The notes beneath the pieces are model-generated. The model searched no databases. It was not told where the DNA came from and was given only the letters and a program-made list of their open reading frames with translations. Of a DNA stretch of 64,000 nt, positions 18,108 to 27,635 are shown piece after piece. This DNA comes from Bradyrhizobium sp. Rc3b (GTDB lineage Bacteria > Pseudomonadota > Alphaproteobacteria > Rhizobiales > Xanthobacteraceae), in contig NZ_FOUS01000007.1 of the NCBI RefSeq assembly GCF_900114915.1, positions 1 through 64,000 on the forward strand, written 5' to 3'. A program made the position numbers and the translations under genes. Position 1 is the stretch's first letter, and every line of letters begins with the position of its first letter.

Positions 18108-18341
18108 TCAAGAGGCGCCGCGGGCGCGGCGCTTGACCAGAAAAGACCTCACCAGCCATTCGAGCATCAGCGCCAGGACCATGACGGCCAGAGCAATGAG
18201 CACGATGGGCTGGGCGATGTTCCGTGCCAGCTGCTCGCCGGCAAAGAACGCAGAGTGCAGAAAATCGAGCCCGATCGGGTTGAGCGCGACGACGGCTCCG
18301 AGCAGCAGCGATATCCATGGCCAGCGGGTACGGACATGCAA
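18108..18341 (-). CDS. Small two-helix membrane protein inside the pdh operon
   Basis: A 77-residue protein with two hydrophobic helices (about 8-26 and 42-65) and a basic tail (VKRRARG). It lies 22 bases after pdhC and 17 bases before lpdA on the same strand, so it is almost certainly transcribed with them. No motif points to a function. The tight spacing makes it more likely a real gene than chance. Confidence 0.68.
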   Translation of the reverse strand: MHVRTRWPWISLLLGAVVALNPIGLDFLHSAFFAGEQLARNIAQPIVLIALAVMVLALMLEWLVRSFLVKRRARGAS

Positions 18342-18363
18342 AATTGCGCCCTCTGCCGCCGCG

Positions 18364-19713
18364 TCAGACCATCATCATGACGGGGTTTTCGATCAGCTGC
18401 TTGAACGCGCCGATCAGCTCGGCGCCGAGCGCGCCGTCGATGGCGCGGTGGTCGCAGGACAAGGTCACGCTCATCATGTGCGCGATCTCGATCTTGCCGC
18501 CGCGCACGACGGGCCGCTCCTCGCTGGTGCCGACCGCGAGGATGGTCGCATGCGGCGGGTTGATCACGGCGGTGAAGTGGCTGATGCCGTACATGCCGAG
18601 GTTGGAGACCGCCGTGGTGCCGCCCTGGTACTCCTCGGGCTTCAGCTTGCGCGAACGGGCGCGCGCGGCGAAATCCTTCATCTCGTTCGAGATGGTGGAC
18701 AGCGTCTTGGTCTCGGCCTTGCGGATGATCGGCGTGATCAGGCCGCCCGGCATCGCCACAGCGACGCCGACGTCGGAATGGTGGTGCTTGACCATGCCGC
18801 TTTCGGTCCAGCTCACGTTGCAGTTCGGGATCTTCTGCAGCGCCACCGCCATCGCCTTGATGACGAAGTCGTTGACCGAGATCTTGTAGAGCGGCTTCTT
18901 CTCCTTGTCCTTCGGCGCGGCAGCGTTGATCTCCTCGCGCGCAGCGAGCAGCTTGCCGATGTCGCAGTCGATGGTCAGGTAGAAGTGCGGGACGTTCTGG
19001 ATCGATGCGGTCAGGCGCTGGGCAATGGTGCGACGCATGCCGTCATGCGGGACGATGTCGTAGGAGCCGGGCTCGAACAGCGACAGGATCTGCTTGTCCG
19101 ACATGGTGGGCGCGATCGAGGGCGCATCGGACGGTGCCGCGGCAGGCGCCTTGAGGCCCTTGCCCGACTTGGCCTGCTCGACGTCGCGCGCGACGACGCG
19201 GCCGTGCGGGCCGGTGCCTGATACCATCGCCACGTCGATGCCGGCGTCCTTGGCGAGACGCCGCGCCAGCGGCGAGGAGAACACGCGACCACCTTGGCCG
19301 TTGCTCTGCGCGGCCGGTGCGGCGGCCTGCGGCGCGGGAGCCGCTGCGGGCGGCGGTGCAGCCTTGGGCGCGGCGGGCGCAGGCGCCGGCGCCACAGCGG
19401 GAGCCTCCGCAGCTTTCGGAGGTGCGGCCGAAGCACTGGGCTTGGCGGCACCCGCAGCCTTCACGTCCTCACCTTCGCCGGCGAGCACCGCGATCACGTC
19501 GTTGACCGGGACGTCCTGCGTGCCCTCGGGCACCAGGATCTTGGCGATCGTGCCCTCGTCGATGGCCTCGACCTCCATGGTCGCCTTGTCGGTCTCGATC
19601 TCGGCGATGACATCGCCGGATTTGACCTTGTCGCCTTCCTTCTTCAGCCACTTGGCGAGGTTGCCCTTCTCCATCGTTGGCGAGAGAGCGGGCATCAGGA
19701 TGTTGATGGGCAT
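18364..19713 (-). CDS. pdhC: Dihydrolipoamide acetyltransferase (E2) of pyruvate dehydrogenase
   Basis: A 449-residue core subunit that passes the acetyl group from lipoyl to CoA. One lipoyl domain (1-80; lysine in IETDKATMEVEA), an Ala/Pro-rich linker (85-145), the E1/E3-binding domain (about 150-185; SSPLARRLAKDAGIDV), a second linker, and the catalytic domain (about 220-449) ending in the active-site segment SCDHRAIDGALGAELI. The start MPINILMPALSP is the usual one; upstream codons are not protein-like. It follows the deaminase gene by 62 bases. Confidence 0.96.
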   Translation of the reverse strand: MPINILMPALSPTMEKGNLAKWLKKEGDKVKSGDVIAEIETDKATMEVEAIDEGTIAKILVPEGTQDVPVNDVIAVLAGEGEDVKAAGAAKPSASAAPPKAAEAPAVAPAPAPAAPKAAPPPAAAPAPQAAAPAAQSNGQGGRVFSSPLARRLAKDAGIDVAMVSGTGPHGRVVARDVEQAKSGKGLKAPAAAPSDAPSIAPTMSDKQILSLFEPGSYDIVPHDGMRRTIAQRLTASIQNVPHFYLTIDCDIGKLLAAREEINAAAPKDKEKKPLYKISVNDFVIKAMAVALQKIPNCNVSWTESGMVKHHHSDVGVAVAMPGGLITPIIRKAETKTLSTISNEMKDFAARARSRKLKPEEYQGGTTAVSNLGMYGISHFTAVINPPHATILAVGTSEERPVVRGGKIEIAHMMSVTLSCDHRAIDGALGAELIGAFKQLIENPVMMMV

Positions 19714-19775
19714 GCTGACCTCAAGAAGAACTTTGCAAAATGTCGCCTCCGACAGCGGAGACGAACAGACCAGGT

Positions 19776-20228
19776 TTAGTTGCCGATGTCGCCCTGCCAC
19801 AGGCGTTCATTGGCAGGGATGGAACGCCAATTCTTCATCATGGTGATGGAGCGATCGTCGGCAAGGTCGATCCAGGGGACGCCGAACTTGTCGAGGATGT
19901 CCTTGGATCCCTCGAAGGTGACGGATTCCCCGATCACCACGAGCTTGACCTTGAACAGCCCCAGCGCGCCGGCGCACATCGAGCATGGCGACAGCGTGGT
20001 GTACATCACCGTGTCGTGGAACGAGATCGCGCCGGCTTCGCGCAGGCAGCTCATCTCGCCGTGCAGGATCGGATTGTTCTCCTGCACGCGGTTGTTGTGG
20101 CCGCGGGCGATGATCTTGTTGTCGCGCGTCAGCACCGCGCCGATCGGCAGGCCGCCCTGCGCGATCGAGGCCTCCGCCTCGCGGATCGCCTCCAGCATGA
20201 AATCGAAATGATGGGATTCGATCGCCAC
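19776..20228 (-). CDS. Nucleoside/cytosine deaminase-like enzyme in the pdh operon
   Basis: A 150-residue zinc-dependent deaminase. Zinc ligands and the proton shuttle appear as LHGEMS and SPCSMCAGAL. The order of blocks (GGLPIGAVLTRDN, RGHNNRVQ, HGE, TTLSPC.MC, then a W..DIG tail) matches yeast-type cytosine deaminase (Fcy1) more closely than tRNA adenosine deaminases. Substrate therefore likely cytosine or a related base; not proven. The start is GTG at 20228, two bases after the stop of the DUF5076 gene. Its place between pdhB and pdhC is unexpected for a nucleobase enzyme. Confidence 0.82.
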   Translation of the reverse strand: MAIESHHFDFMLEAIREAEASIAQGGLPIGAVLTRDNKIIARGHNNRVQENNPILHGEMSCLREAGAISFHDTVMYTTLSPCSMCAGALGLFKVKLVVIGESVTFEGSKDILDKFGVPWIDLADDRSITMMKNWRSIPANERLWQGDIGN

Positions 20229-20230
20229 GG

Positions 20231-20533
20231 TCAGTGTCCCTTGCCGCGCGGCGTCGTGGTGCCGGTGTCGGTAGGACGCTCGATCTCGGCCTGGAACATC
20301 TCCAGGATCCGGTTCAGCGCGTCCTCTTCGGTATATTCGCTCTCGCGCGCATAGGCGCGCGCGGCGTGGCGGGCGAGATCGACGAGCAGCAAGCCCCACA
20401 TGTCGGGCTCCTCAAAGGCGCGCTGGAACGCCATCGACAGCCCGCCGTCCAGCACGAACACGCGCAGGATCTCGACCGCGTCGTCGCGGGTCATGACGTC
20501 GGGCGGAAGTGGCTGCTCCTTCGGGCCCGCCAT
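20231..20533 (-). CDS. DUF5076 family protein
   Basis: A 100-residue, mostly helical acidic protein with the sequence character of DUF5076 (MTRDDAVEILRVFVLDGGLSM, then WGLLLVDLARHAARAYA). No catalytic residues are evident. It lies three bases after pdhB and two bases before the deaminase, on the same strand, so it is part of the pdh transcript. Function unknown. Confidence 0.78.
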   Translation of the reverse strand: MAGPKEQPLPPDVMTRDDAVEILRVFVLDGGLSMAFQRAFEEPDMWGLLLVDLARHAARAYARESEYTEEDALNRILEMFQAEIERPTDTGTTTPRGKGH

Positions 20534-20536
20534 GGT

Positions 20537-21922
<1,386 letters not shown>

Positions 21923-21951
21923 ATCGACTCCAAAAGAAAGCTTGCGCGCGT

Positions 21952-22974
21952 TCAGCGGTAAACGTCGGTCCAGAGCTCGGCGGCATCCGGCTCGGGATCA
22001 TGTTGGGCGAAATCGGCGGACGCGTTGACGATGTCGCGCACCTCGGCGTCGATCGCCTTGAGATCGGCCTCGCTGACCTTGGCGGCCAGGAGGCGGTTGC
22101 GCACCTGCTCGATCGGGTCCTGGTCGTGGCGGACCTTCTCGACCTCCTCGCGTGTGCGATATTTTGCAGGATCGGACATCGAGTGGCCGCGATAGCGATA
22201 GGTCTGCATCTCCAGGATGAAGGGACCCTTGCCGGCGCGGCACCAGGCGGCGGCTTCGTCGCCGGCGGCCTTGACGGCGCGGACGTCCATGCCGTCGACC
22301 TGCTTGCCGGGAATGTTGAAGGACGCGCCGCGCTTGGAGAAATCCTGCTGCGCCGAGGCGCGCGAGACCGAGGTGCCCATGGCGTAGCGGTTGTTCTCGA
22401 TGACGAAGATCACCGGCAGCTTCCAGAGCTCCGCCATGTTGAAGCTCTCGTAGACCTGGCCCTGGTTGGCCGCGCCGTCGCCGAAATAGGTGACGCTGAC
22501 ATTGTCGTTGCCGCGATAGTGATTGGCGAAGGCGAGACCGGTGCCGAGCGAGACCTGGGCGCCGACGATGCCGTGGCCGCCGTAGAAGTGCTTCTCCTTG
22601 CTGAACATGTGCATGGAGCCGCCCTTGCCCTTGGAATAGCCGCCGCGGCGGCCGGTGAGCTCGGCCATGACGCCGTTGGCATCCATCCCGGTGGCAAGCA
22701 TGTGGCCGTGGTCGCGATAGCCGGTAATGACCTGATCGCCCTGCTTCAGGGCCATCTGCATGCCGACCACCACGGCCTCCTGGCCGATATAGAGGTGGCA
22801 GAAGCCGCCGATCGCGCCCATGCCGTAGAGCTGGCCGGCCTTTTCTTCGAACCGCCGGATCAGGAGCATGTCGCGGAGCGCCTTGAGCTCCTGCTCCTTC
22901 GTGAATTCCGGGGGCGAACCGCCGTCGGTCTTGTCCTGTGGAGTGCTTGCGGCGGCTTTCTTGGGTGCGGCCAT
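21952..22974 (-). CDS. pdhA: Pyruvate dehydrogenase E1 component, alpha subunit
   Basis: A 340-residue subunit that binds thiamine diphosphate: motif GDGAANQGQVYESFNMAELWKLPVIFVIENN, of which GDGAA and ENN bind metal and cofactor. The phosphorylation-loop type segment YRYRGHSMSDPAKYRTREE is present. The N-terminal 35 residues are Ala/Lys/Pro-rich and variable. It is the first gene of the pdh run; the 268 bases upstream (22975-23242) hold no gene and should contain the operon promoter. Confidence 0.96.
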   Translation of the reverse strand: MAAPKKAAASTPQDKTDGGSPPEFTKEQELKALRDMLLIRRFEEKAGQLYGMGAIGGFCHLYIGQEAVVVGMQMALKQGDQVITGYRDHGHMLATGMDANGVMAELTGRRGGYSKGKGGSMHMFSKEKHFYGGHGIVGAQVSLGTGLAFANHYRGNDNVSVTYFGDGAANQGQVYESFNMAELWKLPVIFVIENNRYAMGTSVSRASAQQDFSKRGASFNIPGKQVDGMDVRAVKAAGDEAAAWCRAGKGPFILEMQTYRYRGHSMSDPAKYRTREEVEKVRHDQDPIEQVRNRLLAAKVSEADLKAIDAEVRDIVNASADFAQHDPEPDAAELWTDVYR

Positions 22975-23242
22975 GGGAATTCCGGGTCAGAGAAAACTTT
23001 CGTCCTCTCTAACCCAACTCAAACGCCCTTGGAAAGCACCGCAGCGGCATGGCACGACTTTCATTATGCCGCAGTGCAACGTGGCCGAAATATTGGAAAA
23101 TCTTTGGCGCTGATCGGGCAACAAATCTATGCGCGCCACGTGCGCGTGCAGATTCGTGGCCGGATCAAGAACTATGGACCATGCCGATCCGGGCCTTCGG
23201 AGCGGACGGCGCCAAGATGGCGCCGCCCTCTCCGCACCTCGA

Positions 23243-24760
23243 TCAGAAGAAGCCGAGCTTCTTCGGGCTGTAGCTGACCAGGAGATTCTTGGTCTGCTGA
23301 TAATGATCGAGCATCATCTTGTGGGTCTCGCGACCGACGCCCGACTGCTTGTAGCCGCCGAACGCCGCATGGGCGGGATAGGCGTGGTAGCAATTGGTCC
23401 AGACCCGGCCGGCCTGGATGGCCCGGCCGAAGCGGTAGCAGCGGTTGGCATCGCGGCTCCAGACGCCGGCCCCGAGGCCGTAGAGCGTGTCGTTGGCGAT
23501 CTCGAGCGCCTCCTCGTCGTTCTTGAAGGTCGTGACCGAGACCACGGGGCCAAAGATCTCCTCCTGGAAGATTCGCATCTTGTTGTGGCCCTCGAACACG
23601 GTCGGCTTGACGTAGAAGCCGCCGGCGAGATCGCCACCGAGCTCGGCACGTCCGCCGCCGGCGAGCACCTTGGCGCCCTCCTGCTTGCCGATGTCGATGT
23701 AGGACAGGATTTTTGCGAGCTGCTCGCCGGATGCCTGCGCGCCGATCATGGTGGCGGCATCGCGCGGGTCGCCCTGCTTGATCGCGGCGACGCGCTTCAG
23801 CGCCCGCTCCATGAAGCGGTCATAGATGTCGGCGTGGACCAGCGCGCGGCTCGGACAGGTGCAGACCTCGCCCTGGTTCAGCGCGAACATGACGAAGCCC
23901 TCGATCGCCTTGTCGAAGTAATCGTCGTCCTCGGCGGTGACGTCGTTGAAGAAGATGTTCGGCGATTTGCCGCCGAGCTCCAGCGTGACCGGAATGAGGT
24001 TCTGGCTGGCATATTGCATGATCAGCCGGCCCGTCGTGGTCTCGCCGGTGAAGGCGATCTTGGCGATGCGCGGGCTCGATGCCAGCGGCTTGCCGGCTTC
24101 GAGGCCAAAGCCGTTGACGATGTTGAGGACGCCTGGCGGCAGGATGTCGGCGATGATCTCGGCCCAGACCATGATCGAGGCCGGGGTCTGCTCGGCGGGC
24201 TTGAGCACGACGCAATTGCCGGCGGCGAGCGCGGGGGCGAGCTTCCAGCAGGCCATCAGCAGCGGGAAGTTCCAGGGGATGATCTGGCCAACCACACCGA
24301 GCGGCTCGTGGAAATGATAGGCGATGGTGTCGTGGTCGATCTCGCCGATCGAGCCTTCCTGGGCGCGAACGACGCCGGCGAAGTAACGGAAGTGATCGAT
24401 GGCGAGCGGGATGTCGGCGGCGCGGGTCTCGCGGATCGGCTTGCCGTTGTCCCAGGTCTCGGCGATGGCGAGACGCTCGAGATTTTCTTCCATGCGATCG
24501 GCGATCCGGTTCAGGACCGCGGCGCGCTCGGCGACGCTGGTACGGCCCCAGGCGCCCTTGGCGGCATGCGCCGCGTCGAGGGCCAGCTCGACGTCCTGCG
24601 CGTCCGAGCGCGCGATCTTGCAGACGACCTGGCCGTTCACCGGCGAGGCATTGTCGAAATATTTGCCGGAGATCGGCGCGACGAATTTGCCGCCGATGAA
24701 GTTGTCATAGCGTTCGGCAAAGGGAACTTTGGTGACGCTGAGGAATTCCACCTTGTTCAT
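23243..24760 (-). CDS. NAD-dependent aldehyde dehydrogenase, AcoD/ExaC type
   Basis: A 505-residue enzyme oxidising acetaldehyde or related aldehydes to acids. Conserved parts: IPWNFPLLMACWKLAPALAAG (NAD binding), FTGETTTGR, the general-base Glu in LELGGKSPNIF, and the nucleophilic Cys in GEVCTCPSR. The C-terminal SYSPKKLGFF is typical of the AcoD/ExaC subgroup. It is preceded by palindromes and, further up, by a GAF/Fis regulator on the same strand, the usual partner of this subgroup. The start MNKVEFLSVTK follows GGGAG. Confidence 0.93.
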   Translation of the reverse strand: MNKVEFLSVTKVPFAERYDNFIGGKFVAPISGKYFDNASPVNGQVVCKIARSDAQDVELALDAAHAAKGAWGRTSVAERAAVLNRIADRMEENLERLAIAETWDNGKPIRETRAADIPLAIDHFRYFAGVVRAQEGSIGEIDHDTIAYHFHEPLGVVGQIIPWNFPLLMACWKLAPALAAGNCVVLKPAEQTPASIMVWAEIIADILPPGVLNIVNGFGLEAGKPLASSPRIAKIAFTGETTTGRLIMQYASQNLIPVTLELGGKSPNIFFNDVTAEDDDYFDKAIEGFVMFALNQGEVCTCPSRALVHADIYDRFMERALKRVAAIKQGDPRDAATMIGAQASGEQLAKILSYIDIGKQEGAKVLAGGGRAELGGDLAGGFYVKPTVFEGHNKMRIFQEEIFGPVVSVTTFKNDEEALEIANDTLYGLGAGVWSRDANRCYRFGRAIQAGRVWTNCYHAYPAHAAFGGYKQSGVGRETHKMMLDHYQQTKNLLVSYSPKKLGFF

Positions 24761-24794
24761 TGATCACTCCCGATGTTTGCTGTTTGCGCAATTC

Positions 24795-24895
24795 GTCGCG
24801 TGACTCGCGACTTGCGCGGACGATGTCGCGGGAGGTGTTTTCTGTCAGCCCCGATGGGAGCGATGGCGGAGCCGACCTGTCGCAGTTCTGCGACA
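24795..24895. promoter_or_regulatory. GTCGC/GCGAC palindromes upstream of the aldehyde dehydrogenase gene
   Basis: Two perfect palindromes with the same half site: GTCGCG-TGACT-CGCGAC at 24795-24811 and TGTCGCAG-TT-CTGCGACA at 24878-24895. They lie 35 and 118 bases before the aldehyde dehydrogenase start. A third, looser copy (GTCGCA-AG-TGCGAC, 25026-25039) falls in the adjacent repeat. They suit binding sites of the Fis-type HTH of the neighbouring regulator. No -24/-12 sigma-54 promoter was found between them and the gene. Confidence 0.5.
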
Positions 24896-24920
24896 CACAC
24901 TCGTGTCCCGGCGCATTCTC

Positions 24921-25064
24921 GTGTCCCGGACGCGCTGTAACGCTCTTCGCGTTGCTGCGCAGGGCCGGGATCCAGGCGACACGGGAGAATGCTGATACAT
25001 GGGCCCCGGCTCTGCAGCGCACCACGTCGCAAGTGCGACGCGCTGCGCTGCGTCCGGGGCGAGA
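24921..25064. repeat. Palindromic intergenic repeat, family D (degenerate)
   Basis: The arms GTCCCGGACGCG at the left and GCGTCCGGGGCGAG at the right face each other, with further internal symmetry (GGCCGGGATCC against GGGCCCCGGCTC). It looks like a decayed copy of a dispersed palindromic element. It lies between the regulator gene and its presumed target. Confidence 0.65.
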
Positions 25065-25105
25065 CCGGAATTTCGAGCGCAGGGTTTCAGGGGAAATAGC
25101 TCGGC

Positions 25106-26068
25106 CTAATGGTTCAGTTCGAACCGCTTGAGCTTTCTGTGCAGCGTGGCACGGCTGACGCCGAGGGCCTTGGCGGCCGCCGAGACATTGCCGCCGGCGC
25201 GAAGCAGCGCCCGCTGCACCACCGCGCGCTGCCCGCCGGCGAGATGATCGCGCGCGGTATCGCCGCCGAGCAGATCGGCCGCGGGCACCGGCTGCAAGGC
25301 CCGGCCCGGCGCGATTCCGAGCGCCGCCCGGGCGGAGCGGGTTGCGCCGATCACGAGATCGTCCGCATCGACCGCAATGAGGCCACCGCATTGGCCGTCC
25401 GCAGCTTGCGTCAAGACGATGCGGGCATGGCTGAACGCACTGCGGAACAGATCGGCCTCGATACGCTTGGCCGCCTCGCCCGTCGCAAGCGCGATCAGAC
25501 TGGAAAACGCGTCGGTGCGATCGGCGCGGCAGGAGGAGACGTCGAGCACGCCCGCAAGCGCCGCTTCATGGTCGTAGATCGGAACGGCGGTGCAGCTCAA
25601 AAGCGTGTTGCGGGTGAAGAAATGCTGGTCGCGGTCGATCGTCAGCGGACGCTGCTCGACGAGGCAGGTGCCGATGCCGTTGGTGCCTTCGTGCTCCTCG
25701 CTCCAGAGCGCACCGGTCCACAGCCCCCAGGATTGAAACGTGGCGTCATCCGCCGCCGTGCCGCGACGATCGACCGGCACGCCCTCGCCGTCGGCGAGCA
25801 GCACGCAGCAGCCGCTCGCGCCGACGGCCTGATAGAGCCGGTCCATCGCGCCTTGCGCCGCCGCCAGCAGCGGCGCGATGCGCTCGCGCGCCTGATGCAA
25901 TTCGGCTTCGGTCAGCCGCATCGGCGAGGTGCGGCCGCCGGGATCGAGATGATGCAATCTGGACGAACGGCGCCAAGAGGCCACAAGCGCGGATCGTGCC
26001 GCCTGGCCTGACGCGATGGCGGCCTCGACACGGGCCGCGTGATGCCGGGGCATTGACCCATTCATCAC
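25106..26068 (-). CDS. GAF/Fis transcriptional regulator, AcoR-like but without AAA+ domain
   Basis: A 320-residue regulator. A GAF-type sensor occupies about 55-200 (LWTGALWSEEHEGTNGIGTCLVEQRPLTI is typical of AcoR relatives) and a Fis-type HTH closes the protein (about 275-318; ALLRAGGNVSAAAKALGVSRATLHRKLKRF). AcoR proteins have about 600-680 residues with a sigma-54-interacting AAA+ domain between these parts; here it is absent and the frame is intact, so the protein probably acts with ordinary RNA polymerase. It likely controls the adjacent aldehyde dehydrogenase gene. Start GTG 26068 or ATG 26065 after GGAGG. Confidence 0.85.
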   Translation of the reverse strand: MMNGSMPRHHAARVEAAIASGQAARSALVASWRRSSRLHHLDPGGRTSPMRLTEAELHQARERIAPLLAAAQGAMDRLYQAVGASGCCVLLADGEGVPVDRRGTAADDATFQSWGLWTGALWSEEHEGTNGIGTCLVEQRPLTIDRDQHFFTRNTLLSCTAVPIYDHEAALAGVLDVSSCRADRTDAFSSLIALATGEAAKRIEADLFRSAFSHARIVLTQAADGQCGGLIAVDADDLVIGATRSARAALGIAPGRALQPVPAADLLGGDTARDHLAGGQRAVVQRALLRAGGNVSAAAKALGVSRATLHRKLKRFELNH

Positions 26069-26112
26069 TGTTTCCTCCGGATGACAGACTAGAACGTGCC
26101 GGCCCTGCCCGC

Positions 26113-26126
26113 TTGATCTGCGTCAA
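26113..26126. promoter_or_regulatory. FixK/FNR-type box
   Basis: TTGATCTGCGTCAA matches the TTGAT-N4-GTCAA form of the rhizobial FixK2/FnrN box. It lies 45-58 bases before the GAF/Fis regulator gene, so low-oxygen control of this regulator is plausible. With the usual -41.5 position the transcript would start very close to the ribosome site at 26074-26078, which leaves little leader, so function is uncertain. Confidence 0.45.
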
Positions 26127-26282
26127 CTTCGGAAGAGTGCCACCAGAAGCCATGGGCCCGCCGCGGCACTGCCGTCAAGGCGGCCGCCCGGTTCCGGACT
26201 TACGACCTTCGCAGGAGGAAAGGCACTGTGGTCGGATTTCGGCAGCGGCTTTCGTTGTCGGTTTCGAAAGCTGCGGAAAGCG

Positions 26283-26600
26283 CTAATGCGCCGGGATCAT
26301 CCGGACGAGATCGCGCGGATTGACGTAGTCGAGCTGGAAGCGCGCCCGCTCGTCCAGCATGTCGGGGTCGATCCTCTCGGACCGCAGCAGCGACACCCGC
26401 TGCTCGCTCCTGGCGCGCTCACGCTTGAGCTGGGCCAGTTCGCTGGTCAGCGCGATGATCTCCTGGTCGAGCTCCTGGCGGGCGTTGAGGCCGTATTTGC
26501 CAGTATAGGCGTTGACGCCGAAATAGCCGACGATGGCGGCCGCCATCGCGTAGAGGGCAAGACCGGTCAGGATCGATTTCAGGCGCGCGCGGGAGACCAT
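26283..26600 (-). CDS. ftsB: Septum formation initiator family protein (FtsB/DivIC)
   Basis: A 105-residue single-pass membrane protein: short basic N-terminus, TM at about 11-30, then a periplasmic coiled coil (about 38-75; LDQEIIALTSELAQLKRERARSEQR) and a C-terminal region with the family segment DPDMLDERARFQLDYVNPRDLV. FtsB/DivIC joins FtsL and FtsQ in the divisome. Position near eno and pdhA is the usual one in alphaproteobacteria. A CtrA-type box stands 24 bases before the start codon. Confidence 0.9.
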   Translation of the reverse strand: MVSRARLKSILTGLALYAMAAAIVGYFGVNAYTGKYGLNARQELDQEIIALTSELAQLKRERARSEQRVSLLRSERIDPDMLDERARFQLDYVNPRDLVRMIPAH

Positions 26601-26623
26601 CTTGGGAAGATGGGACAGGTTGG

Positions 26624-26638
26624 TTAAGGCGGCATTAA
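26624..26638 (-). promoter_or_regulatory. CtrA-type binding site upstream of ftsB
   Basis: In the direction of the ftsB gene the site reads TTAA-TGCCGCC-TTAACC, an exact match to the TTAA-N7-TTAA consensus of the alphaproteobacterial cell-cycle regulator CtrA, including the following CC. It stands 24-38 bases before the start codon of the divisome gene. Known CtrA targets include cell-division genes, so the match makes biological sense, but a single short motif is not proof. Confidence 0.55.
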
Positions 26639-26655
26639 TTGCCCCTGCCGACGAT

Positions 26656-26778
26656 CGTCATGCCAGGGCTTTGCCCCGCCTGCGCGGCCGAAGCCGCTTC
26701 GGCGCTGCGAACGCCCGAGCATCCACGTTCTTGGTGTCCGCAAAGACGTGGATGGCCGGGACGAGCCCGGCCATGACG
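26656..26778. repeat. Palindromic intergenic repeat, family E
   Basis: Outer arms CGTCATGCC and GGCCATGACG enclose an inner pair CATCCACGTTCTT and AAAGACGTGGATG, plus a local hairpin GGCCGGGACGAGCCCGGCC. It separates ftsB from the FMN reductase gene and has the look of a dispersed element. Confidence 0.75.
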
Positions 26779-26792
26779 GAGCGTGTTTCGCC

Positions 26793-27344
26793 TCAGCCGT
26801 GGTGCTTGGTCACATGCGCGGCGAAGGCGTCGATATAGGCCTGGAGCACGGGCTTCAGCGAGTCCTTGGTGAGGTTACCTCCGGCGTCGAAGGCATCGCC
26901 GACCGCGTTCAGATAGATCTCCGGCTGCTGCATGATCGGGCCCGCAATGCCCGGCAGGATGTTCTGTAGAGTCTTTGCGGCGCTGACGCCGCCGAGCGGG
27001 CCCGGCGAGTTCGAGACGATGCCGACCGGCTTGCCGTTGAACGAGCTCTTGCCATAGGGCCGCGAGGCAACGTCGATGGCATTCTTAAGCACGCCCGGGA
27101 TGGCGCGATTGTATTCGGGGGTGACGAAGATGACGCCGTCCGACTTCTGGAGCTTGTCGCGGAAGGCCAGCCAGTCCGCGGGCGGCGCGCCCTCGAGGTC
27201 CTGGTTGAAGAACGAGATGCCGGCCGGCGTGACGACTTCGAGCTTGAGCGAGGCTGGCGCAAGCTTGGCCAGCGCATTGGCGATCTTCAGCGAGAAGCTG
27301 TCCTTGCGCAGGCTGCCGGCGATCGTGACGATGTTGTAGGCCAT
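26793..27344 (-). CDS. NADPH-dependent FMN reductase (ChrR/quinone reductase type)
   Basis: A 183-residue flavodoxin-like reductase. The FMN phosphate loop GSLRKDSFSLKIANAL and the family segment TPEYNRAIPGVLKNAIDVASRP are clear, as is SNSPGPLGG. Enzymes of this group transfer electrons from NAD(P)H to FMN, quinones, chromate or azo dyes; the physiological substrate cannot be read here. Single gene between two palindromic repeats. Confidence 0.9.
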   Translation of the reverse strand: MAYNIVTIAGSLRKDSFSLKIANALAKLAPASLKLEVVTPAGISFFNQDLEGAPPADWLAFRDKLQKSDGVIFVTPEYNRAIPGVLKNAIDVASRPYGKSSFNGKPVGIVSNSPGPLGGVSAAKTLQNILPGIAGPIMQQPEIYLNAVGDAFDAGGNLTKDSLKPVLQAYIDAFAAHVTKHHG

Positions 27345-27469
27345 GGATTGTCCTTGAGGGCTTGAGCTGGAGTGCCGGGCGGCACTTAAGCGATCCGGAT
27401 CATTTAATGCAAGTGCATGAACCGGCCCGATTTGGAAACGCTGTGTTTCGCGAAAGCAGATGTTTGGGA

Positions 27470-27556
27470 CGTAGCCTGGATGGAGCGCAGCGCAATCCAG
27501 GGACCTGCCCCAAGCTACGCTGGTCCCGGATTACGCTGCGCTCCATCCGGGCTACG
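27470..27556. repeat. Palindromic intergenic repeat, family A (copy 2)
   Basis: Arms CGTAGCCTGGATGGAGCG and CGCTCCATCCGGGCTACG, matching the copy at 122-214. The left arm carries substitutions (CCTGG for CCCGG), with a matching change AATCCAGG further in. It lies between the MBL-fold gene and the FMN reductase gene. Confidence 0.82.
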
Positions 27557-27635
27557 ATTGATCCGCGACATTCGTTCCAAACAAATCAGGCCGCCAAGCG
27601 GCGGCCCGATCTTTCGCACGAACGGCTAACCCCGA

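Noticed and set aside
23049..23070. TGGCACG motif upstream of pdhA, resembling a -24 element
   Set aside because: It points away from pdhA and the -12 TTGC at the right spacing is missing.
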